In this document: piece by piece, positions 21,612 to 32,546 of the stretch
How the letters are laid out: each line of letters opens with the position of its first letter
Position numbering within the stretch: position 1 is the first letter of the stretch
Assembly (NCBI RefSeq): GCF_014356525.2
Contig: NC_052508.1
Coordinates: 64,289,417-64,353,416, forward strand
Reading direction: 5' to 3'
Origin: Nilaparvata lugens
Taxonomy: Eukaryota; Arthropoda; Insecta; Hemiptera; Delphacidae
Length of the DNA stretch: 64,000 nt
Notes under the pieces: model-generated
What the model saw: only the letters and a program-made list of their open reading frames with translations
Told to the model about the DNA's origin: nothing
Databases searched by the model: none
Position numbers and translations under genes: made by a program

Positions 21612-23900
21612 CTGAAATAAATGAAACGTTCAATAAAATAAGGACGACCTAGAACTAAAGTTATATTTGAGAAAATAGCATTATGAATACCAAAGTTGAT
21701 GTTTACGATAAAGTGATGCAGCAATCGCGATAATACTAAATTCATAACTTTGTAATTTTTATACTAAATGATTCTCTACCATTTACAAATTGAATGAACA
21801 AGTAACAATTCAAATGCAAAACATACACAAATGAAAAGACGCATAATAACCTACAAATTATATCAGCTGACCAACGATACTTACTTTGCTGTTAAAATAA
21901 ACTTATAATTGTAAAAGTTTACAGAGATTTTATAAGTAAATTGAACAGGAGATTTAATCAACATTATCAAATGAATAAGAAGAGTAATTTTAGCTATCCA
22001 TAACAAATTCGTCTACATTTTTTTAGAAACTTGACGTGTACACTTGATTGGGGTGTATTTAAACAGCTGATTGAATAGCAATGAGCAAGCAGACGCTATA
22101 ATTAATGCCTTTTTGATAATCGTGATTTTCAAAACTGTACTAAGTATTCTTTCAAAAATCTCTCTCACATTGTACTATCTGGACGCATCAAAAACGGATA
22201 AATTATTTCTTCATCATGAGATATGATTATTCTCAAATATCTCTGAAAGTGTATTCACATACAGAGCCAGTAATGGTATTTTGTCATAAAAAATATTATT
22301 ATTATTAATTTCATTGATGAAATGAATGAAAAAAATATATAATATTATTGGGAGAAGACTACAGGCTTAGCCCAAAACTGTCTTCTCCCAAATTGTCACG
22401 AATAAAAGTTTCAAAAAAAGAATGAGGTTAGGATTTCGCTTCAAAAAGTCCAATTTCCACTTTAAAAATAATGACTAGACTAAAAATTTTAAATTTTGAT
22501 ATTCAAAAACTAATTTTGAAAAAATCATAATCAATTGTCATGTTTTGATTAAATAATGATAAATTAAATATCAATTGGAGAAGTATATTATTTTCAAAAT
22601 TACTTACTCAGGAGAATCTGAGTTGATAGCCAACTTTTCTCTTCTATTTTTTGAAAAATACTGTATTCATTCAACTTTCTTCTTCAACAAGCATAACAAG
22701 GTTTTACTTATGAGTAGAACCAGGAGTCCTTCTCCTTTTTCAAGTTTTAGTCCTCTTTGAGGTATAATATGAAAGTAAAAAAGAGAGAAATTTGTAGTGA
22801 CTCATTATCGAGCTTACATCTTATTTGTGTTTTTGGAGTAAATTTGGCAAAATATTTTTGAAAACAATATTGTAACTAAGTTTGAAATAGAGAAGAATAC
22901 AGTACAATAATATGATAAATAGTATACAACTTACTGTAGTGTGAAAATAAATACTTGGAAAGAATAAAAAGAGTGAATATAGAGAATTGAAGGGAGAAAA
23001 TACTAAAGATAGGAAGAACAACAGATTGGAGAAGAATAATATACCAAAAAAGGAAAGAAGATATAACGAGACAAAATGAAATAGATACCTAGTATATCAA
23101 AGTCAAACAATGGAATGTGTGAAATAGACTTACGTCTTCATGATGAAATGTAGGTATCAAAGAGATGTTACCTATTTCATAAAATGTAGAAAAAATTGTC
23201 TAATTAATATAAGTAGTAGTTGGAGAACAATAGAATATAATGATGAGGGAAAAATCACTGTAGCAAGTTTATGCTGAAAAATCCTGTTTTGAAACATTTT
23301 TCATTTTTTCTGAAACACCATTATAGAACAGAGATTTTATTAAAATCCATTAAATTTAAAAAATAAAGACAGTAATCATTTCAATATAATAAAAGGAAGA
23401 GAATAGTGGGTTTTCTGAATAAACATTATTTCTAATAAAATTATCTAATAATATATTATATTGATCAATAAATATAGGCTTTTCAGGGTAAGGTATAAAT
23501 GTTAAGTTGGACGTTAATATGCAATCATAATAAATAACAATCATATAAAACAACATTATTTATTTCTAATATATTGCTCAATACATAGGCTATTTCCAGC
23601 CGGTGGAGTACCGTATTTATCTCAAGTGGGACGTTCATATAAAACAAAATATATATAATTTGATTGTATGGTATTTGGAGATGTTGTGGAATTTCTCCAT
23701 AATTGAAAGAATAAGACGTTGATATTGTCCACTATAATATAGTGATATTGACAATATATACTTGTAAAAAGCATCAAGCTATTCTTTCATTTTATATTGA
23801 TTGCTTTATAAACACAGTATCCAAAAGAATATGATTTATTTCAAAGAAAGCAATTTACTGCTCTTATCACTGAATTGTTTTCTAAGGTATCAACCTTATA
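21612..23900. other. Upstream of TMF1; AT-rich intergenic DNA
   Basis: No gene recognised. The TMF1 promoter and 5' non-coding exon are probably within the first few hundred bases, but no TATA or initiator could be called with confidence. A repeat fragment at about 22,352-22,420 (GGGAGAAGACTACAGGCTTA with a complementary CTTCTCCC end) resembles 6556-6590. Confidence 0.5.
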
Positions 23901-24236
23901 GGGCTGGTTTCCGAGCTCGGGATCAAAGACCTTAAGATGAAGATCTCTTCAAGGTCTTTGCTCGGGATCTATAAGTTCTGGACTTACAGAGTCCAGGACT
24001 GAAATAAGCTCTCGGGTCTAAATTGATTTTCTGAGTCACGATTTTATCCTCTAAACTCCGGAGTCTATCAAGTTCTCGACTTATTTGAGTCCAGGACTTT
24101 AACGCAGTAAACATATTATATGGGAAATTCACAATATTTTGCTGTTGTATTGTTGGCATTATAGCAAAACGGAAACAACTGATTGCAGCGGGACAATTCA
24201 AATGAGCATGCTCTCCAAACTATTTTGTAAAAATAT
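23901..24236 (+). repeat. Left remnant of a foldback element split by BEL
   Basis: Starts GGGCTGGTTTCCGAGCTCGG and continues through repeated 'gagtccaggact', 'ctccggagtct' and 'gttctggactt' words, which are themselves short inverted repeats. The matching inverted end is at 39,570-39,906. The BEL 5' LTR begins at 24,237. Confidence 0.65.
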
Positions 24237-26895
24237 TGTAAAATCTGACAAAGCATCTATTGGAACGGTTTCACTTGTTATTCGTTCCGCTACTACGTAG
24301 ACTTCATGTCGTCATCATGTCTGTCTGTCTGCGCGCTGTGTCTTTTGTGCGTCTGCGCTGATCAGTGATGTCTCAATCGCGGTTTTTGCCACTGCCCTAA
24401 TCAGCTGGTTTTCTATACTTTTATTCGTATTTTTTCGTCGGATTTTTTGCTGTTGCAATTTTAATATTTGTGCTATTCGATTTTTTAGAATTTAATCTTG
24501 TCTTTTGGCATCTTACCTTTTAGTTATTTGCCACTTTTTCACCAAACGTTTGTGGACGTTTCACGTTTTTGTTGCTAGCGTTTTTAGCTTTTCCTGTCTA
24601 TCTATTCATGGAGGTCGTCGAGTGTGTTCTTCCTGCGCTCGGTCTAAACCTTTCATCTGAATTCATCGGACTTACAAAACCTTTTTAAAGTGTGAATTAT
24701 TCTTCAGATTAATTCGTTTGTTCTATTCTTCAGTGTGATTCAATTATTCATCGAGTTCTTTACTCAGTTACTCTGTTAAAATTGGATAAACTTTGTCTAA
24801 AATTGCAACCTCGTGTGAGCGTTTCATCGCTATTCATTTGATCTACAAAACCTTTTTAAAGTGTGAATTATTCTTCAAATTAATTTGTTTGTTTCATTCT
24901 TCAGTGTGATTCAATTATTCATCGAGTTCTTCACTCAGTTACTCTGTTAAAATTGGATAAACTTTGTCTAAAAATTGCAACCTCATGTAAGCTTCAGTTG
25001 CCATTTTTTCTACAATTGGCTTCACCTCGTGAACCTCAAATTTTCAAGTGCATCATCTCTACTGTTTGGAAATCAATCCAAAAATTCCACAATTTGAAGA
25101 TCGGATTATTCGTTTGGAATTCTACTCGCTCCAGCCTACTTTTCCATTGGGGGATTCGCCTGCTGTAATGGACGTTTCCATGCTTGTCATCGCATGGCCT
25201 AATCACTTCATCACTTGCTGATGTCCTGTTCCTGTTGGTATTGCGGAGTCGTTGCCTGTCTGCCTGGCCGCATCTCCTCTTCAAAATTTTATTCAGGTTA
25301 TGTAAATCGTTCTTTTCAATTTTCATTTACGTATGCATCATTATTATTTTATTAATGTCTTCTTGACATGCAATTCACTAAGGCCACTGATGCCTACTTA
25401 TTATTTGATTAATGTCTATCTTGACATTCAACTCATTGAGGCCACTGACGCCTAATTATTATTTTATTAATGTCTATCTTGACATTCAACTCATTGAGGC
25501 CACTGATGCCTACTTATTATTTTATTAATGTCTATCTTGACATTCAACTCATTGAGGCCACTGACGCCTATATAATTGTATTCAATTGTAGCAATTATTC
25601 TTTGTATTTAACAGCTACCCTTGGCTTCACAAGTGATTTTCTGAGGCCACTGACGCCTATATAATTGTATTCAATAGTAGTAACTATTAATTCATTGGAT
25701 TTGACAGCTACCCTTGGCTTTACAAGTGATTCACTGAGGCTACCGACGCCTACCTATTGTTTAGTTAATGTCTATCTTGACATTCATTTCACTGAGGCCA
25801 TCGACGCCTATTTATTTATTGGATTTGACAGCTACCCTTGGCTTTACAAGTGATTCACTGAGGCTACCGACGCCTACCTATTGTTTAGTTAATGTCTATC
25901 TTGACATTCATTTCACTGAGGCCATCGACGCCTATTTATTTATTGGATTTGACAGCTACCCTTGGCTTTACAAGTGATTCATTGAAGGCCACTGTCGCCT
26001 ATTACTCGTTCTAATTGATGTCTATCTTGACATTCAATTCATTGAAGGCCCATGTCACCTATATTTACCTGGATAATCTTCATTGTATTTATTAGCTACC
26101 CTTAGCTCTTAAGTGATATTTTAAGGTCAGTAACGCCTATTAATTGTTTGGTCGAAGTCTATCTTGACATTAAAATCACTGAAGGCCTATGCCACATATA
26201 TTTTTTATGTATGTTATTTGCTGAGCATTTTTTACAGCTTATTGTCATTTTTTGATCATTATTATTGTACCTTAGTAATAGCTTTCATTATTGCACTCAA
26301 TTATATTCATTTCAGGTATCATTATTAATACCTTTGCATTTATTGCAATATCATTAATACCAATATCATTAATAATTTAATATCATTAATACCTTTGCAG
26401 TTATTGTCAGACCTCAATGGTCATTAATGTCATTGACCTAATTTCTTTAAATTTTGTAGTTCTCTACATTATTTCACATGTTGTAATTTTCCCAAGATTT
26501 GACTCATTGTTTTTGTATGTGGCCATCTGCCTATTATTATTTAAGGATTCAAAGACTTAACCTACTTACAATTGCCTTTGTATGTGGCCATCTGCCTATT
26601 ATTAATTTATTGATCTCAAAATATTTGATTCAATGTTTGTATGTGGCCACCTGCCTATCATTATTTTATTGATCCCAAGATACTTGATACAATTGTTTTT
26701 GTATGTGGCCATCTGCCTACTATTATCATCTTATTATTATTAAATCTTATATTGTTGATTCATTTAGTCTTTTATTGGCGTACTTACCACACTTCAAGCT
26801 ATCAGTATTTTTATGTACAGAATTCAAAGATTTATTTGTAGGTATTTATACCAACTATCATCCACAGTCCACTGCCCTGCCCTTGGATTCTGTCA
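24237..26895 (+). repeat. BEL 5' LTR (2,659 bp)
   Basis: Unusually long LTR. It contains a 171-bp direct duplication (copies starting 24,674 and 24,845), a tandem array around 25,370-26,210, and four spaced TATGTGGCCA(T/C)CTGCCTA words (26,516-26,722). Short ORFs in it repeat in the 3' LTR and have no protein-like features. Apart from repeat copy number and a block of about 25 bp missing near 24,566, it is nearly identical to the 3' LTR, so the insertion is fairly recent. Confidence 0.93.
25370..26210 (+). repeat. Tandem array in 5' LTR
   Basis: Units combine a piece of about 57 bp (AATGTCTATCTTGACATTCA with TGAGGCCACTGACGCCTA) and a longer piece containing TTAACAGCTACCCTTGGCTT and ACAAGTGATT. 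The core GAGGC(C/T)A(C/T)(T/C)GACGCCTA recurs at least nine times. Expanded further in the 3' LTR. Confidence 0.88.
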
Positions 26896-27447
26896 TAAAA
26901 ATTGGTCCTCCTGCCCGTCATCTTTGACCCAGTTTGCCTAGGATAATTGTTAATTTTTATTACCCATTTCTTGGTCCATTGAACCTTGGGGTTTCAGTGA
27001 CCGTGTGCCTAATAGTCTAGCTTGATGCCAATGATTAGGTCCCACTCTAGTGTATATTTTATTTCATTGTACCTTTGTATGTTTATATTGTTTAATATTA
27101 AGCATTCACACACTTGTTTCAAATTTTCAGTACTGGCTGCAACTCAAAGCACGCTGCGACGTGTATGCACCAGCTATCAACTATCTTGTACCCTGAGAGA
27201 CTGAACCGCACTGAACTGGTCACAGACGGCTATTGCGCATTGAGAAAGCAACACACGGCAAACTACACCGCCTTGCGAGCTCGCTACTTGACTCGCCGCA
27301 CAGCAAGCTTGATACAACTTGCCTCAAACGCACAGGCGTGCCTCTCTGCGTACTGGACCAGCGCCCAAGGTTGCTTATTGGCGCAGCAATCGCATTGCTA
27401 CAGTGCACTAGTATCATTCACTCAGGTTTTTCTGTTAACTTTTAAGC
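26896..27447 (+). other. BEL leader with primer-binding-site region
   Basis: 552 bp between LTR and gag ATG. A TGG that could begin the primer-binding site is at 26,903 (TGGTCCTCCTGCCCG), seven bases from the LTR; the matching tRNA was not identified. Overlapping short ORFs (27,022-27,455) have no recognised content. Confidence 0.5.
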
Positions 27448-29580
27448 ATGTCTGATCATGAGGAAGATTCACTTCCTGAGCCTTCTGCTCTTTTCAATAC
27501 AAGAGACAATTTGCACCAGGAAATAGATTGGTTCATAACCAGCTATAACGATTATGTTGTGGACACTGAAGCCACTTATTATCAACTATTGACTGTAAAA
27601 AACGAACTAGGTTCACTTAGAATTAAGTATGATAAGATACATCAACAACTATGGAATTCAGAGTTGCAAGTGCAGGACACTTCAACTCATTTTGAGATAC
27701 TCAATAAGTTTATCTCCATTACCTCTAAGGCAAACGCTGCATTAACTGCCTTTGAAAGCAGACAACGCATCAATGAGGCCACTGCTGGTGCTTCCCAGCG
27801 GCCAACATCTCAAAACGCACATTTGGCAAATTTTCAGTTGCCTCAGATTCCGCTTCCACGCTTCAATGGGGAGCTTTCAAAATGGCAAGCATTCTCAAGT
27901 GCTTTTACTAATATTATTGGTAATCAAGATAACATTAATGATTCATTGAAATTTTTCTATCTTCGTCAATCACTCAGTGGTGAAGCTCTTGCTAGAGTGG
28001 AACACATTGAAGCTGACGAAAATGGTTTTCAGCTTGCATGGAACCTCTTAAGGGAGAGGTATGACAACAAGAGATTAATTGCTGCCAGGCACGTCACGGC
28101 AATTGAATCTCCGCCTACCATAAAGCGTAACTGTCCGCAATCATTACGGGCATTCATTGACTTTTGCAAGTCCCACATCACCGCGCTCGAAGCGCTTCAA
28201 CTTGGAGTCCAAATCAAGGACTTGTTGTATATGCACAAAATGTTGTTGCAGTTGGATACTGCTACTGTTCGAGAATGGGAAAAGAGTGTTGGTATACACG
28301 ACATTCCCACCATTGATAAATTCTGGAATTTTTTGGAATCACAATGCAAAATCATGGAAGCTGTTGCTTCAAGCTCAGCTAACCATCATCAAGGAAATGT
28401 ACAGCAAGGTACATCCAACTCGGTTGGTGCTCATAGCAAGCCAAAGTTCAATCAAAGTCAATCAAATGTTCAAGCTAGGATGCAGGTTACTACCTCTTCT
28501 ATGTCACTTTGTAGTTTTTGTAATTCTGTTGGTCATTTTCCAAATCGTTGTAATGAATTATTGAAGTTACAGGTTACTGATCGTTGGAATGCTGTCCGTG
28601 ACAAAAGGTTATGTTATAATTGCCTCAAGCCTTTCGCACCCAATCATGTTTGTTCGGACAAATCGTGTACACTTTGTGGCAAGAGTCACCACACTGTTCT
28701 TCACAGGTCGTATCCTCAATCACGGGACACTCAGCCTACTTCTAAGGATAAGGTAACTTCAAATGTTATTCATTCTCAATCCTTTGCTCCCTCCAGGGGC
28801 AAGAATGCTGTTTTGAATTCCGTCATGGTTCAGAATGCGGAAACAACTAAGCAAGCTGTTTCTCATGCTGAACAGCCTCAGAAGAACTCTCATGTCACGA
28901 TGAGCTCTACTTCGTCACTGTGTTTGCAACAGCAATCAACTGTCGCCTTGTTACCTACTGCTGAAGTTTTGGTTCAAACTTCTAGTGGGGAATTTATTAA
29001 AGCAACCGCGCTTTTAGACTCTTGCTCTGATTGTAATTTGATGTCAACTAGGTTGGCTGAAAAATTGTCACTTGTTACCTTGTATTCTGACACTTTGATT
29101 CATAGTGTAGGTGAGAATAAGACCAAATCATCTATTTCTCATTCAGTTTGCTTGTCTTCATCTGATCGTTTGTGGTCGGTTGAAGAAAATTGTATTGTAG
29201 TTGATAGCATATCATCTAATGTTCCTAGGGTGAGCATCGATCTTTCTAAAATCTCAATTCCTGTTGAACTCAAATTAGCGGATCCATTGTTTGATCAATC
29301 TAAACCTGTAGATTTGTTACTTGGTGCTGGCATATTTGCATCTGTTCTTCAGCCTGGTAAATTGTATCTAGCTCAAAACGCTCCCATCCTTCAGAAAACC
29401 AGTCTAGGTTGGGTCATATTTGGTTCTTGTAAAACCATTCGTCCTATTGCAGCACCTCGTTCGTGCCTCCCTGCTTCGCCTGTGGCCACTCCCCGTAAGG
29501 TCATATCGAATTTTCTAACTTCAAATGATGTCTCGCGTCTTGAAGACGGACGGTTTATGGTCACTCTTCCCAAAAAGGAT
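27448..29580 (+). CDS. BEL gag and protease part of polyprotein
   Basis: 711 residues up to the nested insertion. An N-terminal coiled region is followed by a DUF1759-type gag segment (IPLPRFNGELSKWQAFSSAF near residue 135). Three zinc-binding knuckles follow: CSFCNSVGHFPNRC near 354, CYNCLKPFAPNHVC near 389 and CTLCGKSHHTVLH near 408. The retropepsin (DUF1758-like) has its active-site loop ALLDSCSDCNLMS near 521. Retropepsins normally have D-S/T-G here, so the Gly is replaced by Cys in this copy. The frame stops shortly inside the DNA element at 29,589, and in BEL elements it would continue directly into RT. The codon boundary at 29,580 is exactly where the insertion begins. Confidence 0.92.
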
Positions 29581-29732
29581 CCCAGGTAGCACAGAAACGT
29601 TGAAATAACGTTAGAAACACGTAATACCTTAATGTTGAAAAGACGTTTAAATTCAACGTTGAAAACACGAAAAAATGTCCGCCGTTTCCACGTTATTTTC
29701 AACGTTGAATAATAGTTGAAAAAACATTGTAA

Positions 29733-29865
29733 CAACCATTATTTTCAACTATAAATAGACGTTGAAAGCACGTCGTGACAACCATTATTTTCAACTATAA
29801 ATAGACGTTGAAAGCACGTCGTGGCAACCATTATTTTCAACTATAAATAGACGTTGAATTAGCCA
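29733..29865. repeat. Three 46-bp tandem units in nested element
   Basis: Copies begin at 29,733, 29,779 and 29,825: CAACCATTATTTTCAACTAT followed by AAATAGACGTTGAAAGCACG. Nearly identical. They carry the same CAAC/GTTG words as the subterminal regions, which could be transposase-binding sites (inference). Confidence 0.9.
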
Positions 29866-30085
29866 TACTTTTGAACCGGTACCTTATCAATTACATGGTA
29901 ATATTTCTAAAATCATTTGAAAAGAGATGAAAATACGAAATCATATTTCCATTTATTTACATATGATTTCATGTAACAGAAATATTACCGTGCAATGCGG
30001 TACATTGGTAAGGTGACATTAAAAACACACAATAAAAACCATATTACTTCATTTCTTTTCTGTATAGGGCTACTTTTTATAGAAC

Positions 30086-30195
30086 TAGAAAGAAAAATAA
30101 AAATCTCAGTACCCTTTTTGAATTATTTAATCACTATTATTAATCATTATTTAAATGATTCAAAAAGGGTACTGAGATTTTTATTTTTCTTTCTA
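30086..30195. repeat. Perfect 38-bp-arm palindrome in nested element
   Basis: Arms 30,086-30,123 and 30,158-30,195 are exact reverse complements (left arm begins TAGAAAGAAAAATAAAAATC), with a 34-bp AT-rich loop. Two other inverted repeats lie nearby: 29,894-29,908 with 29,978-29,992, and 30,491-30,534 with 30,640-30,682. Confidence 0.9.
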
Positions 30196-32546
30196 TTTCC
30201 ATATTACTTCAATTTTGATCCACAAAAATAGTATGATAACAGTTTGTTTAAAAAACTGAGATGGTTACAACCAAATTACCATGGTAATTTAATATACTCT
30301 GCCAAGCTCAAAAACATTTTATGTCTGTAAGAAACATACCTAACTTAAAACTATTATTTCAAGAATTCAGCAGTTGTTTAAAAATCTTGAATTTTTAGTA
30401 TGATAATTTCATCTGTGGTGAGTAAAAATAGCTCAATTCTTTCTAGCAAATAATATAGATCATCTAAATTTTTACTTGACATTTATGCCAGGTTTAAACT
30501 ATGCCAATTGGCAAAACAATAATAATTGTCTTCTTAAACCGTCAGCTGATGTTGTCAATTAGTTTTTATTTAGCCATGCCTAGATGATGGTTTTAGAATT
30601 AAAAGATTCAATTGATAATTTACACCAGCTGTACATTTCAGAAGACAATATTATTGTCTTGTCAATTGGCATCGTATAAACCCCCCTACATTTTAGTTTT
30701 CAGGTATGATGATTGTTTGTGATTTATGTAATAGCCAAACAAATATTTTATTACAGTGTTTCAATAGAAAGGAACTTTCAAAATAACTTTCCACTTCCAT
30801 TTCATAATACTTTAATATTTTATTAAATATTTGTGTAAAATAAATATAAATATAAACATAAATATTAATGTGTTTAAATATTTTATTTTATACCTTGATA
30901 TTTTTAATTACCGACAAAATTAGATTGTTTTTTTTTCTCCACTGAAAATACTCATATACTGTCCCATATTTTAGCCAATCCTTAATAGCGTCTTCAATTT
31001 GGGTCTTAATGCCCACAGTCAACCCACAAGATTGTTTGATAGAATCTGAAACATAAGGTAATATAAATTTTAATGAGAAATTCTATAAATATGAAGGCAG
31101 ATGAAATTTTGCCACCACATAGGAGTTATTATTTGATACAGGTGTTGCATGGTTAAAAGAGACAAAAGGGATAAAGGGACAAGTACAAAAATTTTTTTCA
31201 AGTGCACATCTAATATTTTGTTATACACATTGATATTTTGAATCACAAGGCGAGGTGATGACTGTTTTTTAGATATTCGTTCAAACATTCAAATTGACTA
31301 AGAATAAAGTATGAATATTGGGTTTCCAATTTTGTAGCATAGACGAATTTTAACTTGAAATACTCCTCTTTCATTAGGCCTATAGAACTAAATAAGGCTC
31401 TATATAAAAACGGTAAAAAAGTTACTTTTTAGATTTATGAGTAAAATGTAATAGTTACTGTAGGTACATACTTAGTTTTATGAAAAAAAAACAGTTGTAT
31501 GCCGATATTTTAACCATTTTTTATTGGCCTACTAAATTTTGTAAACCTAGACCAAAAGTTAAAATCACAATGAAATTAATCAAAAATATCCTTGACATAT
31601 GAGTTGTAGACATTCATAAATTAATTGGAAATTAAATTTTAAAATGAACAAGTTTAAGCTAAATTTCGTCACCATGGAATGACGATATTTGGAAAATGTT
31701 AATATTTATGAGGTGAACTCCGGGCACCCGTTTTTAATTTTTTGGATCACCGAGTTAATTATTGGTACTGAACTTGTTAAAAGCAATCACTTTGATGTTA
31801 GCCTACATAGACAATTTATTAGTGCCATAGCAACAGACTTCCATTGTTTGCAGGTTAAATTGGGTTATGTTTTAAAAATTTATATTTTTCATTATATTAT
31901 TAAGTTTCATTCAATTTCTCAACACAAGCAGTCCTGTGACAAAAACAATACATAGATAGCATAATGAAATATTTGTGTAGAAATCAAAGTAATTGTAATT
32001 TATTTGGAAGTTAAGTAGTAGGCTACATGTACAATACTTAAAACCAAGCTTATTGTATTATATTAATTTTTAATATATTAAATTAGAGCCCAGTTAACAA
32101 ATATACCTAACCCTAACCTCGAATGTAAACAAGTGTAGGCTAAATAACACACAATATTTGTTTTCAAGTTTAGACAATAAATCACCAAACAATCTCATTT
32201 TTTAAATAAAAATAATAAATTAAAGAAACTTACCAAGTCAAAGTGGAATGGGTAGACACTTCTAAAAGAGTTCACAGCTTTCATCAACGTGATGAAAATA
32301 ATTTCTAACATGAAATGGCGTCGATCGGTCGTTGACGAAAGTTGCTAGATCCGTTTTGTAAGGACTACATACTGTAGCGCTGTGAGTGGTGGAATTGGAA
32401 GCTCGTTTTCAACGTGTTTTTAACGAGAGATCAACCGTTGAAAACAATGTTGTATTTAAAACGTTGAAAAATTCAACCGCTAACGGTTATTCGACCTCAA
32501 CAACCAAATTTCAACGTTGGAAACACGTAGGTGTGCTACCTGGGAT

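Larger units (their letters stand above)
29581..32544. mobile_element. Nested DNA transposon, 13-bp TIR CCCAGGTAGCACA
   Basis: A 2,964-bp element with perfect terminal inverted repeats CCCAGGTAGCACA (29,581-29,593) and TGTGCTACCTGGG (32,532-32,544). It is flanked by a 2-bp direct duplication AT (29,579-29,580 and 32,545-32,546); removing element plus one AT makes the BEL frame continuous, which fixes the borders. Both subterminal regions are packed with AACGTTGAAA/TTTCAACGTT-type words. No ORF over 90 codons and no transposase motif, so it is non-autonomous. Superfamily not assigned. Confidence 0.88.

Noticed and set aside
24953..25326. Short ORFs in the BEL LTRs (repeated at 35,887-36,260)
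   Set aside because: Duplicated with the LTR, overlapping on both strands, with no protein-like composition.
25370..26210. Regularly spaced repeats resembling a CRISPR array
   Set aside because: Units are contiguous, diverged and present in both LTRs of a eukaryotic retrotransposon. There are no unique spacers or cas genes.
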